From assembly GCA_965267335.1 (NCBI GenBank), contig OZ253953.1, positions 3,348,001-3,412,000 of the forward strand: a DNA stretch of 64,000 bases, in the 5' to 3' direction. Within the stretch, counting starts at the first letter, position 1; each line of letters begins with the position of its first letter. Position numbers and translations under genes: made by a program. Below the pieces are notes generated by a model, which searched no databases, had not been told where the DNA came from, and saw nothing but the letters and a program-made list of their open reading frames with translations. Positions 9,405 through 18,733 of the stretch are shown here, piece by piece. Source of the stretch: G965267335 sp965267335. Its GTDB lineage: Bacteria > Bacteroidota > Bacteroidia > Cytophagales > JAAEPT01.

Positions 9405-12400
9405 ATGCGTGTTCTTTTATTACTTACTGCGACTATTACTTTTAACACATTTGCGCAGGTCGGACCAGGCGGCATTGAAAATACCTCTGGAAGCTCCGAC
9501 ATGATTATGTGGCTTGATGCCAATGCTATAGAAGGAGTGACTCATTTCGGAAACATAACTACTTGGGAAGACCTCAGTGGTTATGGAAATGATGCCAGCC
9601 AGTCCAATTCGACCAACAAGCCTAATCTCCTGTACAATCATGTTAATGGGATGCCGGTCGTGAGGTTTAACGGCATTGAACGACTAGAGGGTAATTTCGG
9701 AAACCTTACATCACCTTTGACGGTAATTGCAGTAGCCTACTTTGATAGTATTTCTGAAAATCCAGGTGAACAATCATACGTATTTAGTATAGGTTCGCAA
9801 AATCTATCTAACAGCATGGCGAATATTGCCAGAAAGGCAGGCGATGATGCCACCAACCCGAATACTTTCTTCAACTATGATGGCACTAACCTGAACCACG
9901 GACCAACTATAACAGGACAGCAGTGGGACATTTTTCAACACTCTCACAACAACGCTTCTCCGTATCACGAGCTCTTAATTAATAATTCCTCACAAGTAAT
10001 TGAAGAGTTTATGACAACACCATTGAATACCAACGGTGATTTCCGAATCGCAGATTGGGCTGACAGCCCCGGAGGAGCGTATCATTTAAAAGGTAAAATT
10101 GCTGAAATAATAGTATTTAGAAGAAACCTTATTGAAGCAGAAACAAATATTCTAAACAATTATCTCTCGGCTAAATATGATATAAGCATTAACAATGATC
10201 TTTACGCTGGTGACCAGGCAGGAAATGGACATAACGACTTTGATGTAATTGGCATAGGAACAGAAGCTTCAGGCAGTCATACCACCTCCCATGCAGCGGG
10301 TATGACAATAATACAAAACAGTGGTTATACAAATGGAGAATATTTGATTGCAGGGCACGCTACTGAAGAAAACTCAATTAACACTACGGATGTCGGTGGT
10401 GGATACGCAGCAAGGTGGGATCGCACCTGGTATTATGACCTCACGGGCACACATAACAACAACATCCATTTTGATTTGAGCCGTGGAGGTCTTGGTGGGA
10501 ACCTCGGAGTAACAAATACTGACTATGCGCTGGTATATAGGGCTGGCACTTCTGGTGCCTGGACCACCATTGCCACTGCCTCCTCATTAACCGGTGACAA
10601 AGTCATTTTTACTAATGTTGCGCTCACTAATGACGGGCATTATACACTCGCTACTCTGGACAATACTAACAGCCCAATCGGAACCAGCCCAACCTCTACG
10701 ATCTGCTATGGACCAGGAGGAATAGAAACCCCCGATGGCACAAATGATCTTGTACTCTGGCTCGATCCGACTGCCATGAATGGTGTTGATGATGACCAGA
10801 TAGCATCGTTCAATGACTTTTCAGGTTACGAACATCATGCAGATCAGTTGGATGTAAACAACATACCAGTTCTGAAAACTAATGTCGTAAATGGAATGGA
10901 TGTAGCTCGTTTTAACGGATTTGGTCATGCCGAGGGGAATTTCACTTCGGCACTAGGGTCACCTTCCACTATAATTGCAGTAGGTTATTTTAATAATGAT
11001 CAGGGAGCTGGTGACAATGATTACCTATTCTCCACTGGTGACCCAACAACTGCCAATCAAAACACAAGCATTGGTAGAAGGCGTGATGGCATCAACCAGT
11101 ACTATAGCTGGGACGGAGGAACAGCACACTTAGGTCCGTATATTAATACTGCAGAGTGGAATGCGTTCTATCAGGAAAATACGACAACCGGAAATTTTCA
11201 CAATCTATACATGAATGGAGCTTCACAAGCTGTCCCCGCTTACGGATCGGCATTTTCCGCGACTTCAACGGTCTTTCGTGTTGCGGAATGGCAAAATGAA
11301 AACAACAGTGCCCTGGACGGAGACATAGGAGAGATAATCGTATTCGACCGACTTCTGAACTCCGCTGAAAGAAATATTATCAATTCATACCTTGGTGCTA
11401 AATTTGATCTGACCATTACTGACGACAAGTATACCGGTGATGATGCCGCCAATGATGACAATGATTTATATGTAGCAGGGATAGGAACTGAAGCTGATGG
11501 AAGTAATACGTGTGCTTCTTCATCAGGTTTATCTCTTGATATTGATGCCAATTTTGATGTGGGTGACTATGTTTTGTTTGGCCACAATGTTGAAACGAAC
11601 TCCGTAAACACTGCAGATATAGCATTGGTATCCGGTACTATTGACGGACGTTGGGACAGGGCATGGTGGTGGGACATCACAGATGGTGGCAGTGCACTTT
11701 CGGTAGATGTCACATTTGATTACTCAGAAAATGATATCAACTCATTTCCTAACGGTTCACCTGCGGACTATAAACTTCTTTATCGAGCAACTAACTCCGG
11801 AAATTGGACAGTTGTAGCTTCGGCTGATAACATATCCGGTGATCAGGTAATATTCAGCAATTACACCCCCACCAATGGAGACGGTTATTACACCCTGGCT
11901 TCAGTAGATTTGTTTACAAATCCATTACCCGTACAACTTATCGCTTTCGATGCAGAGGTGCTCGGAACATCTATTGTTGATGCGAAAGTAAAACTAAACT
12001 GGGCGACTGCTTCTGAGTTTAATAACGATTTCTTCACAATACAAAAGTCCTTAGACGGACTCGCTTTTGAGAATCTAGGCAACAAAGATGGAGCCGGGTT
12101 CTCAAACACCATTATTAACTATGATTACATAGATGAAGAGCCAGCTCAAGGCATATCTTTTTACAGACTAAAACAAACTGACTTTAATGGTAATACGGCA
12201 TATAGCAATGTTGAAAGCGTAAACATTGATGGACTGGAAATAATTGACCTTTATCCCAACCCTGCACAAGGACAAATCACTTTTCATGTTGCAAGTTCAT
12301 TTGAAGGAAGTATTAATGTTTATATTTCCAATGTGGTCGGGCAACGGATTTACTCAACAACCAAAACCGTTGGTAAGCAAATCCATGAGTTCACGCTCTC

Positions 12401-12497
12401 TACCACAGAGCTACCCACCGGGTACTACTTCCTTGAGGTAATTTCTGATGATGGTCAGTACGCAAAATACAAGCAATTCATTGTCAATCAGGAATAA
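9405..12497 (+). CDS. Secreted LamG-like repeat protein with T9SS C-terminal sorting domain
   Basis: 1030 residues. After a signal peptide (ends TFAQ) come two homologous concanavalin/LamG-like modules: one from about residue 18 (VGPGGIE...MIMWLDANAIEGV) and one from about residue 435 (YGPGGIE...LVLWLDPTAMNGV), each ending in a domain with FDVIGIGTEASGS/LYVAGIGTEADGS. A fibronectin-like linker (NWATASEFNNDFFTIQKS) and a type A Por secretion tail (LYPNPAQGQITFHV, from about 943) follow. It is therefore exported by T9SS to the cell surface. The function is probably adhesion or matrix; no catalytic motif is seen. Confidence 0.85.
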   Translation: MRVLLLLTATITFNTFAQVGPGGIENTSGSSDMIMWLDANAIEGVTHFGNITTWEDLSGYGNDASQSNSTNKPNLLYNHVNGMPVVRFNGIERLEGNFGNLTSPLTVIAVAYFDSISENPGEQSYVFSIGSQNLSNSMANIARKAGDDATNPNTFFNYDGTNLNHGPTITGQQWDIFQHSHNNASPYHELLINNSSQVIEEFMTTPLNTNGDFRIADWADSPGGAYHLKGKIAEIIVFRRNLIEAETNILNNYLSAKYDISINNDLYAGDQAGNGHNDFDVIGIGTEASGSHTTSHAAGMTIIQNSGYTNGEYLIAGHATEENSINTTDVGGGYAARWDRTWYYDLTGTHNNNIHFDLSRGGLGGNLGVTNTDYALVYRAGTSGAWTTIATASSLTGDKVIFTNVALTNDGHYTLATLDNTNSPIGTSPTSTICYGPGGIETPDGTNDLVLWLDPTAMNGVDDDQIASFNDFSGYEHHADQLDVNNIPVLKTNVVNGMDVARFNGFGHAEGNFTSALGSPSTIIAVGYFNNDQGAGDNDYLFSTGDPTTANQNTSIGRRRDGINQYYSWDGGTAHLGPYINTAEWNAFYQENTTTGNFHNLYMNGASQAVPAYGSAFSATSTVFRVAEWQNENNSALDGDIGEIIVFDRLLNSAERNIINSYLGAKFDLTITDDKYTGDDAANDDNDLYVAGIGTEADGSNTCASSSGLSLDIDANFDVGDYVLFGHNVETNSVNTADIALVSGTIDGRWDRAWWWDITDGGSALSVDVTFDYSENDINSFPNGSPADYKLLYRATNSGNWTVVASADNISGDQVIFSNYTPTNGDGYYTLASVDLFTNPLPVQLIAFDAEVLGTSIVDAKVKLNWATASEFNNDFFTIQKSLDGLAFENLGNKDGAGFSNTIINYDYIDEEPAQGISFYRLKQTDFNGNTAYSNVESVNIDGLEIIDLYPNPAQGQITFHVASSFEGSINVYISNVVGQRIYSTTKTVGKQIHEFTLSTTELPTGYYFLEVISDDGQYAKYKQFIVNQE

Positions 12498-14873
12498 TTA
12501 AAACTCTACACGGTAACTAAAGACTGGAAGTAAACCCAACTGTGTATAAGTCACAATTTGGCCCTTTTCTTCGTTGAAGAATTCACCTCCGATGTTCTCC
12601 CGGTTGGTCAAGTTCTGCACATTGAGTGACCAGATTGATGAGTGCTTTGGTTTGTTTCGTCTGTATTGAATCCCAAAATCTAATCTAACATAACTGGGCA
12701 ACTTTTTTGAATAAGCATTTTCCCAATCGCGGACCGTTTTATCTTGTGCAATAGACTCTTCAAGGAGAATGGGTATCGTACGCTTCCCTCCTGAAGAAAT
12801 AAGTCTCCAATTGATACTTAGCAAATTCCTATCTGCTTTCCCAACGGCCCACTCTTTACCCCCCATCATATTAAAAACCCAATTCCCATTGAACCTGGTA
12901 TCCCATTCCTTACCACTTGCATTCTTATATCTTGAATTAAATAAGGAACCTGTGGTAAGAAAATAGAACCCCTTATTGAAAAACCTTTCAAGTGTTAACT
13001 CAATACCATAGTTGTACCCCGTTCCTTTATTTATCAATGTATCTGTAGTCCATCCCTCGTTCGCATTAAGAGCCGAGAAAGAAGGAGACCATTCTTCAGA
13101 AGCACCTTCAGGCCTCACTGGTACATTATAGAGGTGCTGATAGTATGTCTCTGTTTTAAATCTCATACTCGACCCAATATTTTTAGAATACCCGAGTACA
13201 AGATGTAGTGCCTTTGTGAAATCCAGTTCCTTGTTGGGAGTCACTCCGCTTCCGTCAGGAAGTTCATATCTGGCGTGATAAATCGTTGCGGACTCCATCC
13301 GACTATGAACACCGAGGCCTGCATTGATGGATTGTTTGGGAGCAAAGTTCCAGCTTGCACCCCATCTTGGCTCGATAGAGGTATTACCATTAAGAGCAAA
13401 ATGCATCGTATGCAGACCTGTATTCATTGTTAATTTTTCATTTACCCTCCATTGCCACTGCGAATAAGCCTGCAACAAGTGGGAACCACCTTTTTCATCA
13501 AGACTCGTAACCAAATTTCCAAAACCGGTAGAATCCGTAAAATCTGCAAAACGTGACATCAGATTAAAATTCAATTGACTGAGTATTACACCCGAGCGTA
13601 GCGTATTTCTTTTATCAAACTTATGATTCAGTAGAAACGAAGCTCTGATTGCAGTATTGGTAATGTCCTCTTCCCCAATTTCTGTTATCGCTATTGAGTC
13701 CAGACTAAATTTATTTGTAGTTCCTGTTAAGGCTAATGTAGATTTCAAATAGGTCTTTTCTCCTAGAAAATATTGATGAGTCAACCCTGTGGCAAACATA
13801 TTTGTCTTCCAGTTCTCATTCCAGAAATCATTATAAAGAGTATCGGTCCCTTCCATTACGAGCCCCTCCCCTTTGTATTTAAACGAATTTGCCCCAGCTA
13901 CCCCCCAAAGACTGAAGGTCCCTGCCTTTTTTGTTGGAAAAAAGAACTTTGCCGACAAATCCTGGAACACAAGATCCTCCTGACTCCCCAACAACTCAAC
14001 CCCAATGTTATCAAAAAAGGCCAGAGTAGAATATCTATAGTTCAGCAGGTAGGTCGACCCTTTATCCTTTACAAACGGACCTTCCATTGTGGCCGCCATT
14101 CCCAAAATACCTATTTGAAAGCCGTATTCCTTTTTTCCTGCATTGCCATTTCTTAAGGAAATATCGAAGACTCCTGAGGTAGCATTGCCATACTCAGCGG
14201 GAAAAGCTCCAGTGAAAAAGTCTGAATTATCCATCACATTAGTACTGAGAATACTGATAGCCCCACCAGAAGCTCCCTCATCAGAAAAGTGACTGGGGTT
14301 AGGAATTTCGATTCCTTCAACCCGCCAAAGAACACCTCTTGGTGAATTTCCCCGCACTACTATTTCATTATTTTCATCATTATTTGCAACTACACCCGGC
14401 ATAGATACTACAGCACGCCCCGGGTCTTCAAAACTTGCTGCCACTCTTTTCATTTCTTCGCTTGATAAGGATACAGCGCTTACCGTAGCCATATCATTTT
14501 TTGTTTCGCCCTGACCTTTTGTCTTTAAGTCCAATTCAATCTCTTCTGCTTCGATAAGTGACTCCTTTAAGGATATATTCAAGACAACTTCCTTTCCTGA
14601 ACTGACCAGTACTTCGTTGAGTGTCTTTTCTTCGTAGCCGTTGTAATAAATTCTAATTGTGTGCCTGCCAATGGGCACTCCTGAAATACTAAATTTTCCA
14701 TTCCCATCCGTAACAGACCCTTTCTGTGGTGTCAGGTCGGTGACAGAAATCAAAACACCAACCAGTGGTTGACCCGATTGCTGGTCTGTTATTACTCCTT
14801 TTACAGTTTGGGTTAATTCCTGCCCGAACACGGAAAACGGGGCCATCAAGGATAAAAAAATAAGTCTCTTCAT
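12498..14873 (-). CDS. TonB-dependent outer-membrane receptor with carboxypeptidase-regulatory-like N-terminus
   Basis: 791 residues with a signal peptide (ends SVFGQ). The N-terminal domain (about 25-110; VKGVITDQQSGQPLVGVLISV, GKFSISGVPIGRHTIRI) is the CarboxypepD_reg-like fold common in Bacteroidota receptors. Next is a plug domain with VVSMPGVVANNDENNEIVVRGNSPRGVLWRVEGIEIPNPSHF, then a long beta-barrel ending in an aromatic residue (SYRVEF), as outer-membrane beta-barrels do. There is no SusD partner next to it, so it is not a standard SusC. The substrate is unknown. It converges directly with the LamG-like gene. Confidence 0.9.
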   Translation of the reverse strand: MKRLIFLSLMAPFSVFGQELTQTVKGVITDQQSGQPLVGVLISVTDLTPQKGSVTDGNGKFSISGVPIGRHTIRIYYNGYEEKTLNEVLVSSGKEVVLNISLKESLIEAEEIELDLKTKGQGETKNDMATVSAVSLSSEEMKRVAASFEDPGRAVVSMPGVVANNDENNEIVVRGNSPRGVLWRVEGIEIPNPSHFSDEGASGGAISILSTNVMDNSDFFTGAFPAEYGNATSGVFDISLRNGNAGKKEYGFQIGILGMAATMEGPFVKDKGSTYLLNYRYSTLAFFDNIGVELLGSQEDLVFQDLSAKFFFPTKKAGTFSLWGVAGANSFKYKGEGLVMEGTDTLYNDFWNENWKTNMFATGLTHQYFLGEKTYLKSTLALTGTTNKFSLDSIAITEIGEEDITNTAIRASFLLNHKFDKRNTLRSGVILSQLNFNLMSRFADFTDSTGFGNLVTSLDEKGGSHLLQAYSQWQWRVNEKLTMNTGLHTMHFALNGNTSIEPRWGASWNFAPKQSINAGLGVHSRMESATIYHARYELPDGSGVTPNKELDFTKALHLVLGYSKNIGSSMRFKTETYYQHLYNVPVRPEGASEEWSPSFSALNANEGWTTDTLINKGTGYNYGIELTLERFFNKGFYFLTTGSLFNSRYKNASGKEWDTRFNGNWVFNMMGGKEWAVGKADRNLLSINWRLISSGGKRTIPILLEESIAQDKTVRDWENAYSKKLPSYVRLDFGIQYRRNKPKHSSIWSLNVQNLTNRENIGGEFFNEEKGQIVTYTQLGLLPVFSYRVEF

Positions 14874-14998
14874 GTTTTCGAATTAGATTAATAACTAACC
14901 TATAGACACAAGAATTGTATTAGGGTTACAGATTTTTAACAATTCCATGGTTGCCAATTGAAATTGCTTTAGATTGATCAGGAAACTATCTTTGTCGT

Positions 14999-15190
14999 AT
15001 GATTATTCGAGTATTAGCAGTAATCGGGGCCCTGGCTCTGATATACATCATAGTCAAATTAGTATCAAAGCCTTCTGAATTTCGTAAATGTCAGCGATGT
15101 GACGGCAAAGGATTCTGGTATGATGCCAGAGGAAAAGAAACTTGTGACTGGTGTAAGGGAAGTGGAAAATTACCTAATCATAATTCCTAA
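14999..15190 (+). CDS. Small membrane protein with DnaJ-type zinc-finger motif
   Basis: 63 residues. One N-terminal transmembrane helix (about 1-25) is followed by CQRCDGKGFWYDARGKETC and CDWCKGSGK, which together give two CxxCxGxG motifs as in half of a DnaJ zinc-binding domain. No J domain is present. It may bind zinc or act as a membrane-tethered co-chaperone fragment, but this is inference. Its stop overlaps the convergent gene by 4 bp. Confidence 0.65.
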   Translation: MIIRVLAVIGALALIYIIVKLVSKPSEFRKCQRCDGKGFWYDARGKETCDWCKGSGKLPNHNS

Positions 15191-15636
15191 TTGGTTTCAT
15201 CATAAGCAATTTGCGCCAGCATATCCATAATAACCGGATCAGGCATACAGTCATACCAGATCATTCTTTTCTTTGGCCAAATTAGTATCATCTTATGTTT
15301 ATAGAACACTAAGTCAGTCTCAGTTTTTTCATTGATTTTTACTGTTACAAATTCCAGTTGTTCCTTTTTCTGAGAACCTAAAATTTCAAATTGATCAACC
15401 TGATCAAACTCTTGCCTCAAAAAATAATTCAACACACACTCGTTCTCACAATAACCTTTGGCCTCTTCAAACTCTTGTCCTGCGATAGCATTCATTAAAA
15501 GTCTAGCATTTTTAATTGTAAGAGATTCAGGAATACGATCTTTAACTTCTATTTGAGCAGAAGAGTTGCAGGAAACGGTAACGACAGCAATCGCAATAAT
15601 GACTGCCTTATTCAAAAATGTAATCACCTTTCTCAT
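15187..15636 (-). CDS. Putative lipoprotein of unknown function
   Basis: 149 residues. The N-terminus (MRKVITFLNKAVIIAIAVVTVSC) is a lipoprotein-type signal with Cys near residue 23. The mature part contains ARLLMNAIAGQEFEEAKGYCENEC, suggesting a disulfide or a DUF4878-like stress domain, but I cannot assign a family. It overlaps the L,D-transpeptidase gene upstream by 29 bp, so the two are translationally linked in one operon. Confidence 0.6.
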   Translation of the reverse strand: MRKVITFLNKAVIIAIAVVTVSCNSSAQIEVKDRIPESLTIKNARLLMNAIAGQEFEEAKGYCENECVLNYFLRQEFDQVDQFEILGSQKKEQLEFVTVKINEKTETDLVFYKHKMILIWPKKRMIWYDCMPDPVIMDMLAQIAYDETN

Positions 15637-16348
15637 TGACTTTATAGTTTAACAGTTGATTATTTTGATGAAAAAGTTGATATCCCAATTTCAGTTTTTC
15701 CCAAAGCTGTGTAGCCTCTGAATTCGTATTAGTAGAACACAATACCTTATACTTGAAATCAGTCATTCGAGCAGGGTAAATATAAATCGGCACATCGTTC
15801 CCGCTACTTTTCACTTGTGCTGCCAACCAATACACTTCTGCAATCTGATTGTCGCCAATAGCAATACAACCTAACGAACAACAAGCCCCATGTAGAAATA
15901 TATTATCTCCAGGCCTTTCTTGATCGGAAAGCAGTTTATCGGATTCATTCGGGTAACCGACTTTCATGGAAAGAAAAAAGCTGCTCTCGGGATTAAAAAA
16001 GGTAATCTTATAATACCCTTCAGGAACTTGTTGATCTCCCATTTTTCTCTTGGGACCTACCGTGCCTGACATGTCGCAAATGTCATATACTTTGAATAAC
16101 TGTAGCTTTGAAGTCGAATCTCCTTGAACCCACACTTCAAGTTTGGCTTCAGACTTGAATACCTGTAGCAGTAATTGCTTTGGAGGATAAACTAACCCTT
16201 TTTCTTCAAATTCTTTTTTCAGTTGCTGGTCTGTCAGTTCCTTAGCCTCCTGTACCGTGGGAAACTTCAATTGGTAGTCCAAAAAATTCTGAGCCCATAC
16301 GGTCTGTAAGCTCATAAAAAAGCTGATGATTAAAAATAAACGTCTCAT
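15608..16348 (-). CDS. L,D-transpeptidase (YkuD/YafK-type)
   Basis: 246 residues with a signal peptide ending VWAQ. The catalytic signature HGACCSLGCIAIGD gives H153 and the nucleophile C161, with the oxyanion-type Gly/Ile residues in place. This matches the YafK branch of YkuD-fold L,D-transpeptidases, which form 3-3 crosslinks in peptidoglycan or anchor proteins to it. It acts in the periplasm. It is the first gene of a short operon with the lipoprotein gene. Confidence 0.85.
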   Translation of the reverse strand: MRRLFLIISFFMSLQTVWAQNFLDYQLKFPTVQEAKELTDQQLKKEFEEKGLVYPPKQLLLQVFKSEAKLEVWVQGDSTSKLQLFKVYDICDMSGTVGPKRKMGDQQVPEGYYKITFFNPESSFFLSMKVGYPNESDKLLSDQERPGDNIFLHGACCSLGCIAIGDNQIAEVYWLAAQVKSSGNDVPIYIYPARMTDFKYKVLCSTNTNSEATQLWEKLKLGYQLFHQNNQLLNYKVNEKGDYIFE

Positions 16349-16429
16349 ACTAAAGATTTGACCTCATAATTCATTGATTAAAAAAGGTTACAGCCACATT
16401 TCATTTATAGTTTAATTATCTTGTAGTTT

Positions 16430-16549
16430 ATGAATATTATAGGAGCCATAACCGGTGTTTTAATTATCATCTACGTAGTAGTAAAAAGGTCTGCTGCCAG
16501 AAAAAAGTCAGAGTTAGACAGTCGGTTTGGCCGTAAATGGAGAGAGTAA
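16430..16549 (+). CDS. 39-residue single-pass membrane protein
   Basis: An ATG at 16430 opens a 39-codon frame: a hydrophobic N-terminal helix (NIIGAITGVLIIIYVVV) then a strongly basic tail (KRSAARKKSELDSRFGRKWRE), stopping at 16549. Positive-inside topology would put the tail in the cytoplasm. It is followed 10 bp later by another small membrane protein, which supports it as a real gene in a pair. The function is unknown. Confidence 0.5.
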   Translation: MNIIGAITGVLIIIYVVVKRSAARKKSELDSRFGRKWRE

Positions 16550-16559
16550 TTCAATTATT

Positions 16560-16763
16560 ATGAAAGCATTTAACATTATAGCATTAGTCCTGTCTCTGGT
16601 TTTTACTATTTGGTTTATCATTTTTATTGGTAGTGATGGGAGAATTAGTTCGGGTGAATTTGCACCAGTAGGCCTCGTTTTTGGACTATTCTGTGTGGCC
16701 TATGCCGCAGTACATACATTTAGCGGCAAAGGCTACAAAGACGAAAAAGACAATTGGGTATAG
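16560..16763 (+). CDS. 67-residue two-helix membrane protein
   Basis: Started at ATG 16560 (the frame opens earlier at 16527, but that leader is polar and overlaps the preceding small gene). Two transmembrane helices (IIALVLSLVFTIWFIIFIG and VGLVFGLFCVAYAAVHTF) are joined by a short Gly/Asp loop, with a basic/acidic tail. I recognise no family. It lies 10 bp after the 39-residue gene. Confidence 0.6.
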   Translation: MKAFNIIALVLSLVFTIWFIIFIGSDGRISSGEFAPVGLVFGLFCVAYAAVHTFSGKGYKDEKDNWV

Positions 16764-16806
16764 CTAATCTGGCTTCTTATTTGCGTTAATTAGGTAAAGA
16801 TTCATC

Positions 16807-17553
16807 ATGAAGCGACTGAAAGTATTATTGGTACTAATTCCCGGGTTGATTGTTATGACCTCATCAATAAATTCATTAGTATCTCTTGATATACTGGAGC
16901 CTCAAATCCAATACCTTAGCAAACGACTTGACTCTTATCATTCAAAATTATCTACAGGTCACCAAAAAGCTCAGTTAATCCGGAGAATGAAAGAAAATGT
17001 ATTAACTATAGTTGATATGTTCCGGACACAAAAATTTGACCTTAATGAACTGGAAGCACGCCTGGACGAACAACTTTCCATTATCAGCAAACTTGGACAT
17101 GAGAATGAGAAACTAATCACGAGCATAATTCAACTCAAAAGCACACACTCAGTTGATGAATCTTCCCTTAAGCGTTTAAGTAATTTCATTGTTAGTCATC
17201 TGACTCTTATGGATAAACTGGAAAAAGAAATATCGGGATCGCTACTTTCAGCTACTATTTCTATGACCGAGTCAGAAAACAACAGAGCACTTGTAATTTA
17301 TCCCGTAGCAAATACCGGTTACACGGTGAAAGCCAAAATTGACACCCTACTTGATTCTACTGCTTTTAGAGCCACCTATCCTACAATCAAAAGACTAACC
17401 CAACTAAATAGCGAAAAGCAAGGAGCGATTTTCCCGATCGACATCTCCGGACTAGCTCCCGGAAGACACCAAATAATAATAGGAATCGAATATGAATTGT
17501 ACGGAAAAGATACGATTACCATTACTACTCATACTTTCAATATACCCGAATAA
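16807..17553 (+). CDS. Exported coiled-coil protein of unknown function
   Basis: 248 residues. A hydrophobic N-terminus (MKRLKVLLVLIPGLIVMTSS) is a signal or anchor. Residues about 30-150 are helical and heptad-like (LDSYHSKLSTGH, LDEQLSIISKLGHENEKLI), followed by a beta-rich C-terminal domain (ALVIYPVANTGYTVKAKID, DISGLAPGRHQIIIGIEYEL) that looks Ig-like. No family is recognised. It lies 14 bp before the inferred start of the DUF2007 gene. Confidence 0.6.
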   Translation: MKRLKVLLVLIPGLIVMTSSINSLVSLDILEPQIQYLSKRLDSYHSKLSTGHQKAQLIRRMKENVLTIVDMFRTQKFDLNELEARLDEQLSIISKLGHENEKLITSIIQLKSTHSVDESSLKRLSNFIVSHLTLMDKLEKEISGSLLSATISMTESENNRALVIYPVANTGYTVKAKIDTLLDSTAFRATYPTIKRLTQLNSEKQGAIFPIDISGLAPGRHQIIIGIEYELYGKDTITITTHTFNIPE

Positions 17554-17567
17554 GCAAGCTTGTAACC

Positions 17568-17963
17568 ATAAAGAAGTTTACCTATGCTATTGATGCTCAG
17601 GTCGCCAGAACCAAATTGGAAAGCAGTGGTATCTATTGTTTTTTAATGAATGAAAACATGGTCAGCACGTCTCCATTCTATAGTATTGCGGTAGGCGGAA
17701 TAGAACTTCAAGTCAGAGAAGATGACGTACCGGAAGCTTTGATTGTTTTAGACGAACTTGATAATATTGAATTAAATATTGATACTTCAATCTACACTTG
17801 TCCTAACTGTGGTTCAAGCGACATAAAGTACGGTTATATCGAAAAAGACAAACCTGGGTTCATCGATGTGATTGTTGTAATATTCTCACAGGTTCTACCA
17901 TTTCTCAGAAGAAAGAAGTGTCAATGTCATAACTGCAAACACATATTTAAAAAACCAAAATAA
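17568..17963 (+). CDS. DUF2007 domain protein with zinc ribbon; non-ATG start
   Basis: DUF2007 (putative signal-transducing) module followed by a CPNCGSSDIKYGY...CQCHNCKHIFKK zinc ribbon. The first usual start codon in frame is TTG 17616, but in-frame codons upstream (from ATA 17568) encode KKFTYAIDAQVARTKLESSG, the expected first strand and helix of DUF2007, so TTG would remove part of the domain. No ATG, GTG or TTG exists there, so the start may be ATA, or a sequence error may be present. Its TAA is directly followed, in the same frame, by the TTG of the DeoR gene. Confidence 0.65.
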   Translation: MKKFTYAIDAQVARTKLESSGIYCFLMNENMVSTSPFYSIAVGGIELQVREDDVPEALIVLDELDNIELNIDTSIYTCPNCGSSDIKYGYIEKDKPGFIDVIVVIFSQVLPFLRRKKCQCHNCKHIFKKPK

Positions 17964-18707
17964 TTGACCAAACGCAGACATACCGCCAAGAGAAGAAGTA
18001 GTATTTTAAAAGCACTTGAAAAGTACCAGGAGGTCTCCGTTTATGAGTTAAGTAGGTTGCATAAGGTCAGCGAAGTCACTATTAGAAATGACCTGAATAT
18101 CCTTCACAAACAAAATCTACTAACAAGAACACAAGGAGGAGCCGTGGGTTTTATAAAAGAAGCCACAAAGACTAAGGTGACTGCATTGAGTCCGGTACTT
18201 AATTCTTTAAGAACGTATATTAAAGACGGTCAAACCCTATTATTGTCAGGAGGAATCCACTCCAATGATATTGGTGACTTACTCAACAATAAAAAAAGGC
18301 TTACCATTATCACCAATTCACTCAGCATAGCTAACAGTATAACGGGTATCAATGAGAACAAATTGATCGTACCTGGCGGAACTTTTAGTTTTGATCACAA
18401 CACCCTGATAGATGACTCAAAACTGAGAGAGTTTTTTTGTGACCTGTGTATCCTTGAAGTGGATGGAATTGATGTCAAAAAAGGCCTTTTTGTCAAGGAC
18501 CCGGAAATAGCCAAGCAAAAGAAGGTCATGATCCAGATGAGTGACTATACTATTCTTCTAACTAACCAAAAACAGTTTCAACAAAAGACACCATATAGGA
18601 TTGCCGGACTGAATGAAATCAACATCCTTATATCAAAGGACAAATTAGATCAATCGTTAAAAAGACAGATCAGAGATCAGGAAGTCCAGATTCTTCAAGT
18701 TACCTAA
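17964..18707 (+). CDS. DeoR-family transcriptional regulator
   Basis: 247 residues. The N-terminal winged helix (about 10-60) contains ILKALEKYQEVSVYELSRLHKVSEVTIRNDLNILHKQNLL and the TRTQGGAV hinge typical of DeoR. The C-terminal DeoRC sensor domain has LLSGGIHSNDIGDLL, LTIITNSLSIA, LIVPGG and LEVDGIDVKKGLFVKD, and probably binds a phosphorylated sugar. It starts at TTG immediately after the TAA of the DUF2007 gene in the same frame, so translation is probably by reinitiation or stop read-through. No sugar catabolic genes flank it; its target is unknown. Confidence 0.85.
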   Translation: MTKRRHTAKRRSSILKALEKYQEVSVYELSRLHKVSEVTIRNDLNILHKQNLLTRTQGGAVGFIKEATKTKVTALSPVLNSLRTYIKDGQTLLLSGGIHSNDIGDLLNNKKRLTIITNSLSIANSITGINENKLIVPGGTFSFDHNTLIDDSKLREFFCDLCILEVDGIDVKKGLFVKDPEIAKQKKVMIQMSDYTILLTNQKQFQQKTPYRIAGLNEINILISKDKLDQSLKRQIRDQEVQILQVT

Positions 18708-18733
18708 TCCATATTTTCGGTATAGACAATAGA

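Noticed and set aside
12498..14873. SusC of a polysaccharide utilisation locus
   Set aside because: The TonB receptor has no SusD neighbour and stands alone.
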